Positions 24,401-35,589 of a stretch of DNA of 64,000 bases are shown here, piece by piece. The first letter of the stretch is position 1; each line of letters starts with the position of its first letter. Both the position numbers and the translations under genes were made by a program. A model generated the notes under the pieces. It had not been told where the DNA came from. It saw only the letters and a program-made list of their open reading frames with translations, and ran no database searches. The stretch covers positions 169,500,182 through 169,564,181 of the forward strand of contig CM038052.1 of the NCBI GenBank assembly GCA_021397845.1. Direction: 5' to 3'. The DNA is from Areca catechu (taxonomy: Eukaryota > Streptophyta > Magnoliopsida > Arecales > Arecaceae).

Positions 24401-27400
24401 CACAACCACTTTAAGTTTCAACCGAAACTTTTAACCAAAACCAAAATGTTATGGTTTGAGGTGAAACCGGTCAGAAACCGAGATCTTTTTTAGAGCAATA
24501 ACAAAAATGACTTTATGAGATCATTGTACATATAGGTGAATTTTTGCTTATATTTTGTCATTTCTTTATTTGGACATTCTCCGAAAAGTACTTTTTTAAA
24601 ATTAAAATTTTGATTGCAAATTTTGAAAAGAGTTAGAATCATATGCAGTCTTGGATTTCCAGAAAGTTTGGAAGAGGCAAACTTTTTTTTTTTTTTTGAT
24701 AGAACAAAAAGGGTGGGGAGGAGTTAGACCCCGGGCGTGGCCACCCCCAGACGGTCTCCCAATCCCAGCCAGGGAATGTTCGATACACGGCGCATATTAA
24801 TTTTTCCGTAGCCGTTCCCCACCCGAAGGTGAGTATGTCAACCTGACTACCACTGGCATCGGCCGAGTGAACGGGATTTATTATATATATCCCTAACTTT
24901 TTCACTACCACTAGCCAACAGGGGCTCCAGGGTTATTTTATTATTTTTTCTCTTTTTTTGATTTTACTCAGACTATTTTTCTATTTTTTATTTTATCCCC
25001 GACTTTCCAGTCGAAATATATCCAAACCAGGACTCGAACCCCTGCTAGCTGGTTGTGAGAAAAGTCTCAACCAACTGCACCACTCACCAGTGGCGAAGAG
25101 GCAAACTTATTGACATATTTTTGTGTATGCTATAGCTGCAATGTCATGGACAAGGTTCCCGATACCGGTAGTAATACTCATATCGGTAGCCGACCGTAAT
25201 GTTACGGTATGGGTACCATGCTGTACCGACATACGGTATGGGTAGATGTGCCAGTTCAAACCTGTATGCCAAATTTTTTTTATTTCTTTTAATCTCAAAT
25301 AGTTTTTTAAGTTTTATTAATTATTTTTATGTCTAAATAGATATTTGTTGATGCTAATTGATATTTGCATCACTTTAAAACACTCTTAATCATGTAAAAT
25401 ATGAATTTGATTTCATAGAAAAGGAATCAAGTAAATAACTGAATTGAATTTTAGAAAAGAATGACAAGAATAGGATCGTGAACACTAACAGATCAAGAAT
25501 ACCATTTTTGGATGGCTTCTTTCTCATATTTCTTTTTTCTCAAAGGCAAGAAGTTAAGTAAATTCTAGCAATAATTTATTTTCTTATTATTGAAATCATA
25601 GCAGATCTTCATTCATTTAGATGTTTGCATTAGTTCAATCAATGATGAAAGTAATCGAGAAACTGGGATATTTATTGATCTGTACAGCTTTCTCAAGATT
25701 GCATTTAAACTCTTCGATGATCCAATGATTGGCATAACCTTTTTAACATTAGCTTCTTCCAATTTTTCAACATTGGGCTCCGGATTGCTCACTCCTAAAA
25801 GATCCAATCAATGGCATATCTTTTTAATATCAACATCTTCTGAATTATTAATACTTGCTTAGCAATGTTGTCAGTATTCTTATCAACCTAATTACTCGTA
25901 GTCAGATCAGAGTATTTGAGATTAACTTTTTCAATGCACTTTAAGTCTCAATTTTAAATTATGGTGTACATATACAAGATCGTTGAGGTGTTTTTATTTT
26001 AGATAATTCCTCTGCTTGGTGGATAAGGTCGAAGGTTGAAAAATTTTGCTGATCCACTAAAATGCCTGTCTAGCTGCAAAAATATTAAATCATTTAGAAT
26101 TTTAAATTCAGCAAAATCAAAAATCATTTTGAATTTAATATTAGATTTATTCATACCTATCAGGATTATTTTTATGGCTACATTGGATCCAAAAGAATCT
26201 ATTCCCTTTCTAAAAAATTGTCTGAAAAAATTGTTATCATGTATTACTTGTGGAAGTAACTGCTAATAAAAATCACTCAACAATTTCAACCTAACTTGTT
26301 CTAGGCACATAGCAATAATATCTGGGTCGAACTCTATCTTATCTATAACATTGCGTAGGGTAGACAGCAATGTCTGGTATAAAGCATTGGAATCTCGGAT
26401 TCATATAGTAAGCTGTACATATATTTTCAGAATTAATCAAGTATACTTGTATAAATATACTTGAATTTAAATTTTTACAGCCTCCATAATTTACTGCGTA
26501 CCTGCTAGATGCAATTCGAACTCATTTAACAACTCCATCCATTAATGATCTGGATATATTTATTGGCATGTGATGGATCTACCTCTTGAATCTTTTTTCT
26601 ATTCTTTTTATTATGTAATAAAGGAAGTCCATTTGAGCATATCATTTTGAGTCCATAGTCCGAAGTATCTCATATAGAGGCTTGATAGCCTCCACTATCA
26701 TCTCGACCAGCTGCTAGAATGTGTCTCGTTATTAAGTTTTTCACACTGTTTCTCTCACATATTTGCTATACTATCACTCTGGATTGTCAAACATTTGATA
26801 CAGCTCTACTTTCTTGCCAAGAAGATTATCAAGTGCTATATAATTCGTAGCAAATCGTGTGATCCTTGATCTCAATATTTCTAATTTGACAAATTCTTGC
26901 ATCAATGATAAGATCCATATATGGTTGTAGATGAATCTGAAGATATTCTGTGCTGATTCAACTATCTTTTGCATATAGCGTAAAGGGTTCAGAAAATATG
27001 CGATCATTTGCATGCATCAAGAGCTTCCCTGCGAACATATACTATAGTCCATTATCTGTGATGACCTGCATTATATTCAGCTTTCCTACCTAATTGATCA
27101 CCTCTATCAATCTGAGGATATAGTTGGTATTGTGCACCAGATCAAAAAGCATCAATAGATTTATGAAATTTTCTTTTATCATAATCAATCAAGAAATGAT
27201 GATGCTTCGTCTAGTAGGATCAGTCCAACCATTATACATCACTGTTAATCCATAAATGGCCTACTTTGATAGGAGGTAATCCAATTTTCTAGCTCCTTAT
27301 TACTATCAAGAAGCTAATCATAAATATCCCTCGATCCTGGAGAATCTACACCTGCACTAGTAGCTTATATAGATGTAATAGCAGAGCGATAATATGAGTT

Positions 27401-29876
27401 GTTTGCTGCGTGTACTGGGATATGATTGAAGTGAAACCAAGATTCGATAACTCATATATCTTTCTTATCCTTTTTCGGTATAGTATCAATCATCTATTAA
27501 TTGAAATCTTTGCTAGGAAAGATACGTAGATCGACGTCATGGATAGTGGCTCTTGCTAAAATATTCCTGGAAGACTTCTTTCTACTGTCGATATTTCTAA
27601 CATGGATGCAATAAGACTGGTGCCTCTCCTGGTAAGCTGTCTGACTGAGATCTTCTTAAACTGTGCCTCAGACTCTTCTGCAACACTCAGAGCCCAATTC
27701 CGACTCCGACTCAAAAGTTGACGGTCCAAATCGCTCCCTTTGTTTGACCATCTCCTCTAGCTTCCTTTGCTCATACAAGCTCGCTTGAATAGTAGTCTCC
27801 ATCTATGCCTCATTGGAAATAATAGATGCTTCCTTTGACTCTCTGAGTGATAAGAAGGTTCTGTGGCTCAACGATCCATCTCTGACTTCTTTAATGTTTT
27901 TCCTTTTCTGCTTTAAGATCAGCAAAATGCTTATTCATCAACTGATGAACCTCTTGTGAACACTGTCGGCACGCAGATACATCAGAATAGCCATCAGTCA
28001 AGTATTGCTTCAATCTTATTACCCCATCATCCTTGAATTTTATATTGCATCATTTATACCTCCAATGATATTAATCCAAGAGCATTTCTCCATGCACCTA
28101 ATCAATATCATGTTCTGGATCCTTTCTTGATATATCCATTCTTGAAGATTGAAAAAGAACATAAGCTCAATAAGTATATAAAATTAATTAGTATTTTGTT
28201 TATCTTTTTTTTAATTTTTTATTAAATTATTTTTTTAATTTTTTAAATAAAAATATAAAAAAATGATATTATAAAAAATATTGGATCTTAGATTCATATA
28301 GGATCCTATTATGAATGTTACATATATTTTTTAAAGCAGTAGGTATGCTTGAAAAGCCATTTTTTCTTCAAAATTAAATCTAAAGTACTATTCACACGAT
28401 GCATCAAAACTTAGATAAATTGGCACGAAATTTATGGTAAAAGTAGCTTACAAGCTATAGAACAATAATCTTTTTATTTTTTAATTATTTATTTTTAATC
28501 TAAAAATATTTTAAATTTAAAAAATTATATACTTAACAAAAAATCATAATCTTAGCATTATTACATAGATCTTTCATGGATCTACAACATACTTTAAAAT
28601 CATGCAAAAAAAAAAATTGATAGAGTTTTAACTTTTTTTATTTTTTATGAATTTTTAAAAAAAGAGATGGGAGAGGGAGAAAGAGAAAAGGGGAAGAATT
28701 TGCATACCTTGAATCCGCGCTTTTCCTTGATTTGTCAATGTTTGGTTGGTTTGAAAGGGAGGAAAAGCACTCCGAATGCCCTCTCTGCTATTTTTGTCAA
28801 ATTGAGAACCTCTCGGGCTCTCAGCTAACAAAGTAACAAACATAACCCCCCCAACCCACCTTGCTACAATACACCCGATCCGAACCTGAATCGGGCCGAA
28901 CCAGGTCTGAACCTGCCGAAACGCACAGTTTGGGGCCACTTTGGATCTAGTTTAGTCCAGTTCGGGTATAGTTTGATGGATTTTTGCATGGTGGGAGAGG
29001 GGGGTGAAAATTTAGGCCGAGCTGTGCTGATTGGTGGCCGATCTGGTTTGGTGCGGTCTGAACTGGCTGGTATGGCCCGAACCATCTGGTTCGGCATGAT
29101 TCGGGATCCTTGGTTATGGACATGTAATTACCATATTTTAAAATGATATTTTACCGCAAATATGAGATATGGTTTTTTATATTTTTAAAAATTATAGTTT
29201 GCATGGTTTTAGCATGAAATGATCGGCTTAATAAATCCAAAGGTTGCAAACAATACAAGATACTTTACAGCATGTTCAATTCATTTTGCTCATGTGTTAT
29301 TATTTTTTGGTTGTTGCCGCAGAAAGTCTAACTGTAACCGTTAAACTTGCTGAAACTGTCAAAACTGACCATCATTTCAAACAACCAAAACTGATCATTT
29401 GAACCTTGGTTTCTAGTTTCTTTTCCCCCTTGCTACCAATTGATGCATCGTGCTGATTAACAGGTGAGGGTTGGAGGGCTTATTGTCATTGATAATGTTC
29501 TCTGGCATGGCAAAGTTGCAGATCCCCAGGTTAGTAACTTCTGTCTTCATGAGTATGCTATTCATCTATGTATCTATTTGATAAACATTGTAGTACATTT
29601 TGAGCAGGTAGATGACCCAAAGACCATCAGTATAAGAAATTTTAATAAGAAAATTCTTGAAGATGAGCGCATTAGCATTAGCATGGTATGAATCTTTTTG
29701 TCTACATTTCTGTTGCCTTCATCTGATTGCCAGGCATATTGCAGACATTCTTTTGTCCCCTTTTGTGGTTTGCAAATGAATTAACCTTGAGAAATCCACA
29801 GGTGGCAATTGGGGATGGCATGACAATGTGCCGCAAAAGAGCACATGGGGATGGCATGTCATTATTATTGCTGTGA
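18479..29876 (+). CDS. caffeoyl-CoA-type O-methyltransferase, nine exons, four single-base frame breaks
   Basis: This is a class I metal-dependent O-methyltransferase (Methyltransf_3 family), which moves a methyl group from S-adenosylmethionine to a phenolic hydroxyl. Exons: 18,479-18,741; 18,842-18,895; 19,317-19,399; 19,532-19,657; 21,612-21,679; 23,260-23,327; 29,464-29,529; 29,608-29,685; 29,802-29,876; all with GT-AG borders. The first ~43 residues are rich in Ser, Arg and Pro without acidic residues, suggesting organelle targeting. Motifs: VISVTPQLYDYVLSN, the SAM site at the exon 3/4 join (CIEVGIYT then GYSSLA), metal ligands in the VDAEK region (exon 6) and VIDNVLWHG (exon 7), C-terminal CRKR. 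About 294 residues are expected, close to Arabidopsis homologues such as At3g62000. One base is missing near 18,610, near 19,367, near 23,268 and near 23,318. They hit short homopolymers or their edges, so sequencing error is as likely as decay. Exon 9 extends 11 codons past CRKR. Confidence 0.85.
20197..21250. mobile_element. hAT-like MITE or non-autonomous element in intron 4
   Basis: The left end reads AGCCTTGTTTGGCATTGCT. The right end, complemented, reads AGGCCCTGTTTTGCATTGTT. These are imperfect terminal inverted repeats. Flanking octamers TCTTCTTC (20,189-20,196) and TCTTCTTT (21,251-21,258) match at 7 of 8 positions, as expected for the 8-bp duplication of hAT elements. The 1.05-kb interior is AT-rich (20,400-20,900) with no transposase. 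Confidence 0.6.
21680..23259. other. intron 5, nothing recognised
   Basis: AT-rich intron without conserved coding or clear repeats. It ends in a long pyrimidine tract and CTTCCAG at 23,259. Confidence 0.6.
23328..24670. other. proximal part of intron 6, no gene seen
   Basis: A degenerate patch at 23,600-24,010 has repeated GGTAC/GTACC-type words (AAGGTACCAG, AAGGTATTGG, AAGGTACTAG), similar in style to 760-880. No open frame with family resemblance was found. Confidence 0.4.
24685..25094 (-). mobile_element. tRNA-derived SINE with 14-bp target-site duplication
   Basis: On the minus strand the element starts near 25,094. It has a pol III A box (TGGTGCAGTTGGTTGAG, 25,066-25,082), a B box (GGTTCGAGTCC, 25,030-25,040) and a 3' A-run (24,685-24,698 as T). 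GAAGAGGCAAACTT flanks it on both sides (24,671-24,684 and 25,095-25,108), a perfect duplication. At 410 bases it is longer than most plant SINEs. The half beyond the tRNA-like head (24,700-24,930) is GC-rich and looks like a second module. Confidence 0.85.
26300..28139 (-). pseudogene. hAT transposase pseudogene (BED and DUF659 parts) in intron 6
   Basis: Read on the minus strand from 28,139, the BED-finger phrase RLKQYLTDGYSDVSACRQC lies near 28,000. Further on is VITDNG near 27,055, and an open stretch at 27,013-26,774 contains FIYNHIWILSLMQEF and RITRFATNYIALDNLL. These are hallmarks of the DUF659 domain in plant BED-hAT proteins. Many stops and gaps are present and no C-terminal dimerisation domain could be identified. 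hAT transposases cut and paste DNA; this one cannot be active. The flanks show no obvious inverted termini. Confidence 0.7.
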
Positions 29877-30713
29877 TATCGTGACTGTCATTTCCCATTT
29901 TAACCATTTTACTTGGATTGTGAGGGGCATAATATCTGTTACGCTGACCAATTATTTGCATTATCATGGGAAGCAATGAAAAATAACGAAAGATACGAAA
30001 TGTTATTGCTCCACCTTGTTTTCATTAAATAAAGTAATGTTTTCAGTCAGCATGAGGCATGAATGGTTCCAAGGTTTTTTGTTTCTTTTATTAAATTCAG
30101 ATTGATGGAAGAATGTGAAATAATGCCATTATCTTGTGTTTATAGTTTTCGGCAACTATGTTGTTTGACTAGTTAGGAAGGCTCTCTGGTTTTCAGCAAC
30201 TATATTGTTTGTTTGCTTCATTTTTTTTTTTTTTTGGGCTTTGCTTTTTCTTTTTGCAGCCTCTTTGGTCTATTCTGCTTTCTTTTGTTACCGGCTGGAG
30301 ATGGGATATCTCTCAATAGTGAGAGAGCTTGTCATGTGCCATTCTTAGTGCACGGCAATCCAGTTTAAAGGGAGTTTTTGTAGGCTGATGGGGAGATTCG
30401 GTGGATTCTCCTACCATTTGATACTTTCACGTAGTTGAAGGACCAAACAAGCAAGCAAGGGACGGTCTTGCAAGTTCTGACCCCAAAATTAGACTCATAA
30501 AATGGTTTACGAGGATCCTTGAAGTATTCTTTTTTTAATTTTATTATATTATTATTATTATTATTATTATATTTTCTCTTTGACGGGGGTCGTTGAAAAT
30601 TATTTCTTGATGGTTTTCAGTAAGTGACCGGTGAGATTTGATAGACAGGCCTTATTGAATGCTATGAGGTTAAAAAAATTTTAGCGATAAGACAATATTA
30701 TAGTATTATTATC
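29877..30713. other. 3' flank of the O-methyltransferase gene
   Basis: Spacer between the stop codon and the Tat LTR. It has a T-run at 30,219-30,234 and an ATT microsatellite (30,541-30,570). No gene is seen and I could not assign a polyadenylation signal with confidence. The retroelement starts only ~840 bases after the stop. Confidence 0.5.
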
Positions 30714-32270
30714 TGTTGCCGCTCGATCATCGTGGCCTGTAGCTGGAGACGATCTCGGATTCCATCCTCGTCGCTCTGGAACCTACTTGCACGCACGGAC
30801 TTGCAAAACAGAGGAGACCTGGATCGAAAATCCCGACGGGGGCACCTCGACGTTTAAGTCAATGGCGATCAAGGGGAACAGATTCTCCTCTTGGTCGAGC
30901 CCCGTGGATGGACTTCACTCTAGGAGGAGAAAGATTATATACTCAGAGAGAATGGGTTGAGAGTAGAGTGGGGGTAGTGGTAGCGGAGGAGTGTTTGAGT
31001 TGGATGGCTGTGTCCGTCGAGACCCTTCCGATGGGTCTCCGGTAGCTCAGAGCACTTGGCCTCTCAGTTGCTCTCCTGTATGCCGTCCCCTTCATCCGTT
31101 TGTTGTTACTTACCCTTTTCTTGGAACCTTAGATAACTCTTTTAAGCCAGGATTGCTGCCTGCCGCCTACCTCAAGATCCTCCCCTCCTTCATAGGCGTG
31201 TGCGGCAATGCTCCGTGTCATGCGCGAGGTGCCTTTCCCCATTTGTGATAGGAAACTACACCGTGCGCTCTGACCCTCCCTCTGGTCGCTCCACTTTGGG
31301 AAACACGACAGAGCCTCGATCGAGGGGCAGCTATCCCCTGGATTTGAATCTCCTGGGTTGATTTTCTTTTGGGTGGCACAGACGGTCGGTCGGGAGCGCG
31401 GCGCCTTGATCGGGAGACCCCTTCCTTTTCGGAGTAAGTGGTAGTAGGGGCAATTATTGCGGCCTGGTGGGCGCCCCTCCGTGGTCCTTGGGTGGCTTAC
31501 CACCGTTCAAGGAAGGCGGTGACGTCCTTCAACTGCTGGTCCCCTCATCCGAAGTGGGGCCGGTTCAGGGAGGAGGAGCTCGACTTCGGCCAGGGCGTCT
31601 CAACCTCGAGGGAGCCACCTGGCGAAGGAGTTCGAAGAAAGCCGGAGCTCGACTTCGGCCAGGGCGTCTCGACCTCGAGGGAGACACCTGGCGAAGGAGT
31701 CCGAAGAGATCGGGAGCTCGACTTCGGCCAGGGCGTCTCGACCTCGAGGGAGCCACCTGGCGAAGGACTTCGAAGAGAGCGGGAGCTCGACTTCGGCCAG
31801 GGCGTCTCGACCTCGAGGGAGCCATCTGGCGAAGGACTTCGAAGAGAGCGGGAGCTCGACTTCGGCCAGGGCATCTCGACCTCGAGGGAGCCACCTGGCG
31901 AAGGACTTCGAAGAGAGTGGGAGCTCGACTTCGGCCAGGGCGTCTCGACCTCGAGGGAGCCACCTGGCGAAGGAGTTCGAAGAGAGTGGGAGCTCGACTT
32001 CGGCCAGGGTGTCTCGACCTTGAGGGAGCCACCTGGCGAAGGAGTTCGAGGAGGAGTGGACTCGACTTCGGCCAGGGCGTCTCGACCTCGAGGGAGCCAC
32101 TGGAGAAGGAGTCCGAAGAGAGCGGAGCTCGATTTGGTTAGGGCATCTTGACCTCGAGGGAGCCACCTAGCGAAGGAGTTTGAAGAAGGACGTCCGATGT
32201 GGCAGCTTCCTCTGATGTGGCATTTGACTGGGTCTGACATGGGTTCCATGTCAGCGATCCCGCCATATCA
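30714..32270 (-). repeat. 3' LTR of the unit C gypsy element
   Basis: 1,557 bases, TGATATGG at 32,270 to GGCAACA at 30,714 (minus strand). Nearly identical to the unit A LTR and much less like the 5' LTR at 56,422-57,917. Confidence 0.9.
31570..32175. repeat. 69-bp tandem repeats in the 3' LTR
   Basis: Nine units of the GAGCTCGACTTCGGCCAG repeat, the most regular array of the four in the window. The rightmost units show single-base losses. Open frames through it on both strands encode a 23-residue repeat and are a by-product of the period. Confidence 0.9.
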
Positions 32271-32290
32271 TTTGCCCCCACTCCCAGTTC
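32271..32290 (-). other. polypurine tract
   Basis: The minus strand reads GGGAGTGGGGGCAAA immediately before the 3' LTR. This primes plus-strand DNA synthesis in LTR elements and fixes the element's orientation. Matching tracts lie right of 6,672 and 10,286. Confidence 0.75.
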
Positions 32291-32814
32291 CGTTGGCGCA
32301 CGGTGCTTGGGGCGAAGGGAGTAAATACGGTGATGACATGGAAAGGCCAAAATCTGGCACCATTATTGCCATGATTGCCAGTGTATCGCGGAACGGACCC
32401 CCAAGCCAATGCGGGGGTGACACATGGACTCATCCAAGGAGGCTTTATGGCTGACACAGAATTCGAAACGGTCCTGGGCCAACCAAAGCATCGCCCTTCG
32501 TCGATTGCTGACACATGGCACAGATCCCACGGCGGTGGCTCTGAGATGGTATGGTTGCGGTCTGGTCATTTTGCAAGGAAGGATAGTTCTCTGAAAATAC
32601 CTTCTCTTTCAAATTTCTCGTGCCCGCCAGCGAACCAGAGCCTTCTCTCTGCCCCCGGCCATCCTTTTCTTCCAAGGCTAGCCAGGTTTGTCCTCTTCAT
32701 TCTTCTTTTCCTTTGGTTGGGTAGAGTTCATCTTCAGGGTTAGGATCTTCCCAGACTTCGTCCATCTCTTTTTTCTTCCTTGTCTATTCTTTCTCCTTCA
32801 TCCTCTTCCTTGAG

Positions 32815-35103
32815 ATGGCTCGTTCGGGTCACAGCCATCATCCCTCGAGCAATCCTGATGAGGCTGGGCCTTCTCGATCGAGGACTCCTTCCTCCGAGAG
32901 GAGGAAGAAGTCCACTTCGAGATCCACAGTAGGCCTCGCCCCATAGGGATCGTTGTAGGGGAGCCTAGGGCTCGCCCTCCTCCTTCTTCTCCTAAAGCTT
33001 CTTCTGAACCTTCTTGGTCGACTGATCCTGGTGGTATTGCTTCGGCGATAACTGGAGAGGAACTCTTGATCATCCGGGAGGCCTTCGGCATCCTGGATTC
33101 TGTTCGGCTCTCGATTCCATGACTGGGGAACGGGTCACCTCTAGTGGCTTGGGTTGGATTGCCCTTTACGAGGAAACCCTCGCAGGGGGCCTTCGATTCC
33201 CGCTTCATCCCTTCTCTCTTTCCGTGCTGAGCTATTGTCGTTTAGTTCCAGCTCAGTTAGTTCCGAACGCAGTCAGGATAATTTTTGCTTCATCGTTCTC
33301 TGCCACTTTCACAGGATCGTAGCCCATTTTTCCTTGTTCAGGGTTTTCTTTATCCTGAAACGCCACCCGACCGAGGAGGGGTGGTGGTTCATTTCTCCGC
33401 ACCCAAAGGGTCAAAGGATGGAAGAGCAAATACTTTTTTGCTTCCGTCGAGGGGGTCGATTGGATTTGGAGCGATCCAGACCGGACCCCAAACCGGAACT
33501 CTGCTATCGAAGCGGTTGATCAGGAAATTTATGACCAGCTCCATGCCGACGAAATCCCTTCCCTCGAGGTTCTACTGTCTGAGCAAAACTTGTTCGAAGC
33601 CAAGGTCAGCCCAAATGAGGAGTTGGGTGAGTTCGGTGCAAGCACTACTTGTTTTTGTTTTCTGCTTGTCCCTTTAAGCTCGGAATTGACCTCATTCTCC
33701 TTTGTGCAGTCATGAAGTACTCCATGGACGAACTCCTTGTGCTCTCCAGGAAGAGGGATGCATGGCTGGGGCCAAAGAGTCCTCGTCGAAGAGGCCTCCG
33801 AACGAGGATAGTGTAAGGGCCGCACCAACCGCGCCTCCGAGCCGAGCAGGAGAATGGCCGAACCTGTTCTCGAACCACTGAGGTAGCAGGACCTGCCTCC
33901 GGTTTGAGAGCCTGATGTGGTCACTCAGGCCAAGTCCGCTGTCGCCGTTATGGCGCCCCCACCTCCTGAAATCGTCGAGGTGGAAGTAGAAGAAGAGGAG
34001 GAGAGGAGGGAGCCACCGTTAGCAGCATCGTCCGGCATGGCGGCGAGCCTCCACAGAGATTCCGAGACATCCTCGGCCAGTCACGAGGGCACTGCCGCAG
34101 CAGCAGTGAAGAAGAAGAAGAAGAAGGGTAGCTCCCACAAGTTGCCCTTCGAGGTGGCACCGGACTCCTCATTGGTCCAGGATCGGGCACTCGTCGAGTG
34201 TATGATGGACTTCACTGTCCAACCGCACGATCGGCAGGAAAAAGCTGGAAGGCTCCTGGCCGACGCCATTCTTGGCACCTTTCTACAACTCTTCTCGGTA
34301 GGTATCCTTGTCTTTTCCTCTTTCTTCTCTTTTCTTTTTTTTTTTATGGCTGATGTCTTCCTTGGTGTAGCTTGGGACGGACCTCTTTCTCATACGAGAT
34401 TACTGCAAGAACTGAGCCAAGAGGGACAAGCAGAGGACACAACAGCTTGACTCGCTGGCGATCGAGGTCAAGTTGAAGACGGACACGGCCTGGGAGGCCG
34501 AACAAAAGAATAAAGAGTCGAGGGCTGAGGCGGCGGGCGCCGAGAGGCACCTCAAGGGCCTGGAAGAGTCCTTGGCCCGGGAGAGGAATCGGGTTAGATG
34601 CCAGGCCGAGGAGCTCAAGGCTAGGGAGGCCAGAGTGGAAGAGCTCAACGGCGAAGTGGCCCGGGAGAGGGAGTAGGCTCAAACCCTCCGGGCTCAGCTG
34701 GAGGCAGCACAGGAGCGGGCTGCTGCCATCGAGGAGAAGGCTGCGAGGGCAGTGGCCTTAATGGAGGCTGCGAAGAAGGAAGCCACTGAGGCAGTGCCAA
34801 ATTACAAGGCCTCGAAGGAATTGATGCTGAGTTCCACGAACCGGCCACAGACTCGTTCTTCAAGGGGTTCGTGTTCTGTCGGTCCAAGGTGGCGGAGCTC
34901 ATTTGGACATGAGCTTGGATGGGCTCGCCTTCCCGGTCGCTCCGTGCGAGGGCCCAATCTTGACCATGGCCGAATTGGAGGAACCTGCAACTGCCATCGA
35001 CGTAGCCCCGCCACCGGAGGTCCTGGACGTAGCCTCGCCGTCGGAAGTCCCAGAAGACGTCACCCAACCTGAGCGTTGTCCCGGGAAGGAGCCAGCGAAG
35101 TAG
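32815..35103 (+). pseudogene. antisense accessory gene (Transposase_28-like domain plus coiled coil), most complete copy
   Basis: It lies inside the 3' region of the minus-strand Tat element but reads on the + strand. ATG at 32,815 starts MARSGHSHHPSSNPDE, then an Arg/Ser-rich leader. The Transposase_28-like block (YEETLAGGLRFPLHP, VPAQLVPNAVR, EEGWWF) lies at 33,140-33,410. Intron 1 is 33,627-33,709 (GTGAG...GTGCAG). Exon 2 starts KYSMDELLVLSRKRDA after the join and has an acidic tract and a lysine run. Intron 2 is 34,298-34,370 (GTAGGT...GGTGTAG). Exon 3 is a heptad-rich coiled coil (34,450-34,800) and an acidic, Pro-rich tail ending at TAG 35,101. Stops and frameshifts occur, for example TGA near 34,412 and TAG at 34,675. 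Extra, sometimes antisense, ORFs are known in Tat elements; the function is unknown. Confidence 0.75.
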
Positions 35104-35589
35104 CATATAAGTCTCCTTTATTCTTGTACTTTTTCTTTCTTTGCTTTGTTTAGGCTGCCCAGCCTATCGGGGCTGGAGATAATGTAAGATCTTTAAAATT
35201 CTTAATGAAATTTCTTTCTATCATGTTTTACTTATGTTCTTTCGAATTCTCAATACTATGGCGACTTTCCTTCCTTTTCTTCTCGACTGCCCACGTACAT
35301 GTCTTTGCTGAGGTGTCTTGCCTTAAGGCACTAAGTCCTTGGGCTTTTTCCCATCGAGCTCCGGGTACGCGAGGCGGCTAGGAAGGAAGTCCTTGACTTG
35401 TTGAGTCGTTCCCACCACATGAGCAGCATGTCAGTAGGGCTTCGTATGCTTCCTCGAAAGAGATCTGAGCGACCTCGGGTGGAACCATCTCCAAGCGCCC
35501 GTGGCGCGACCGAGCCAGGATGCTGCACTTGGTGGGCCCACCAGATAACTCTGAGGTGCCGGGTTTCGAGAGTTTCTGGGCTTGAGATA

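Larger units (their letters stand above)
25142..34510 (+). repeat. segmental duplication, copy C
   Basis: Counterpart of 766-8,908. It begins at the shared word TGTCATGGACAAGG in intron 6, 34 bases right of the SINE duplication, and runs through exons 7-9 into the Tat element. Homology with copy A ends at GAACAAAAGAATA near 34,512 because copy A is broken there. Differences seen by eye are few substitutions, single-base indels in runs, the ATT microsatellite length and the hAT interior. Confidence 0.85.

Noticed and set aside
25030..25083. A tRNA gene on the minus strand
   Set aside because: A and B boxes are present, but the segment lies in a SINE with target duplications and an A-tail, and the tRNA arms do not look intact.
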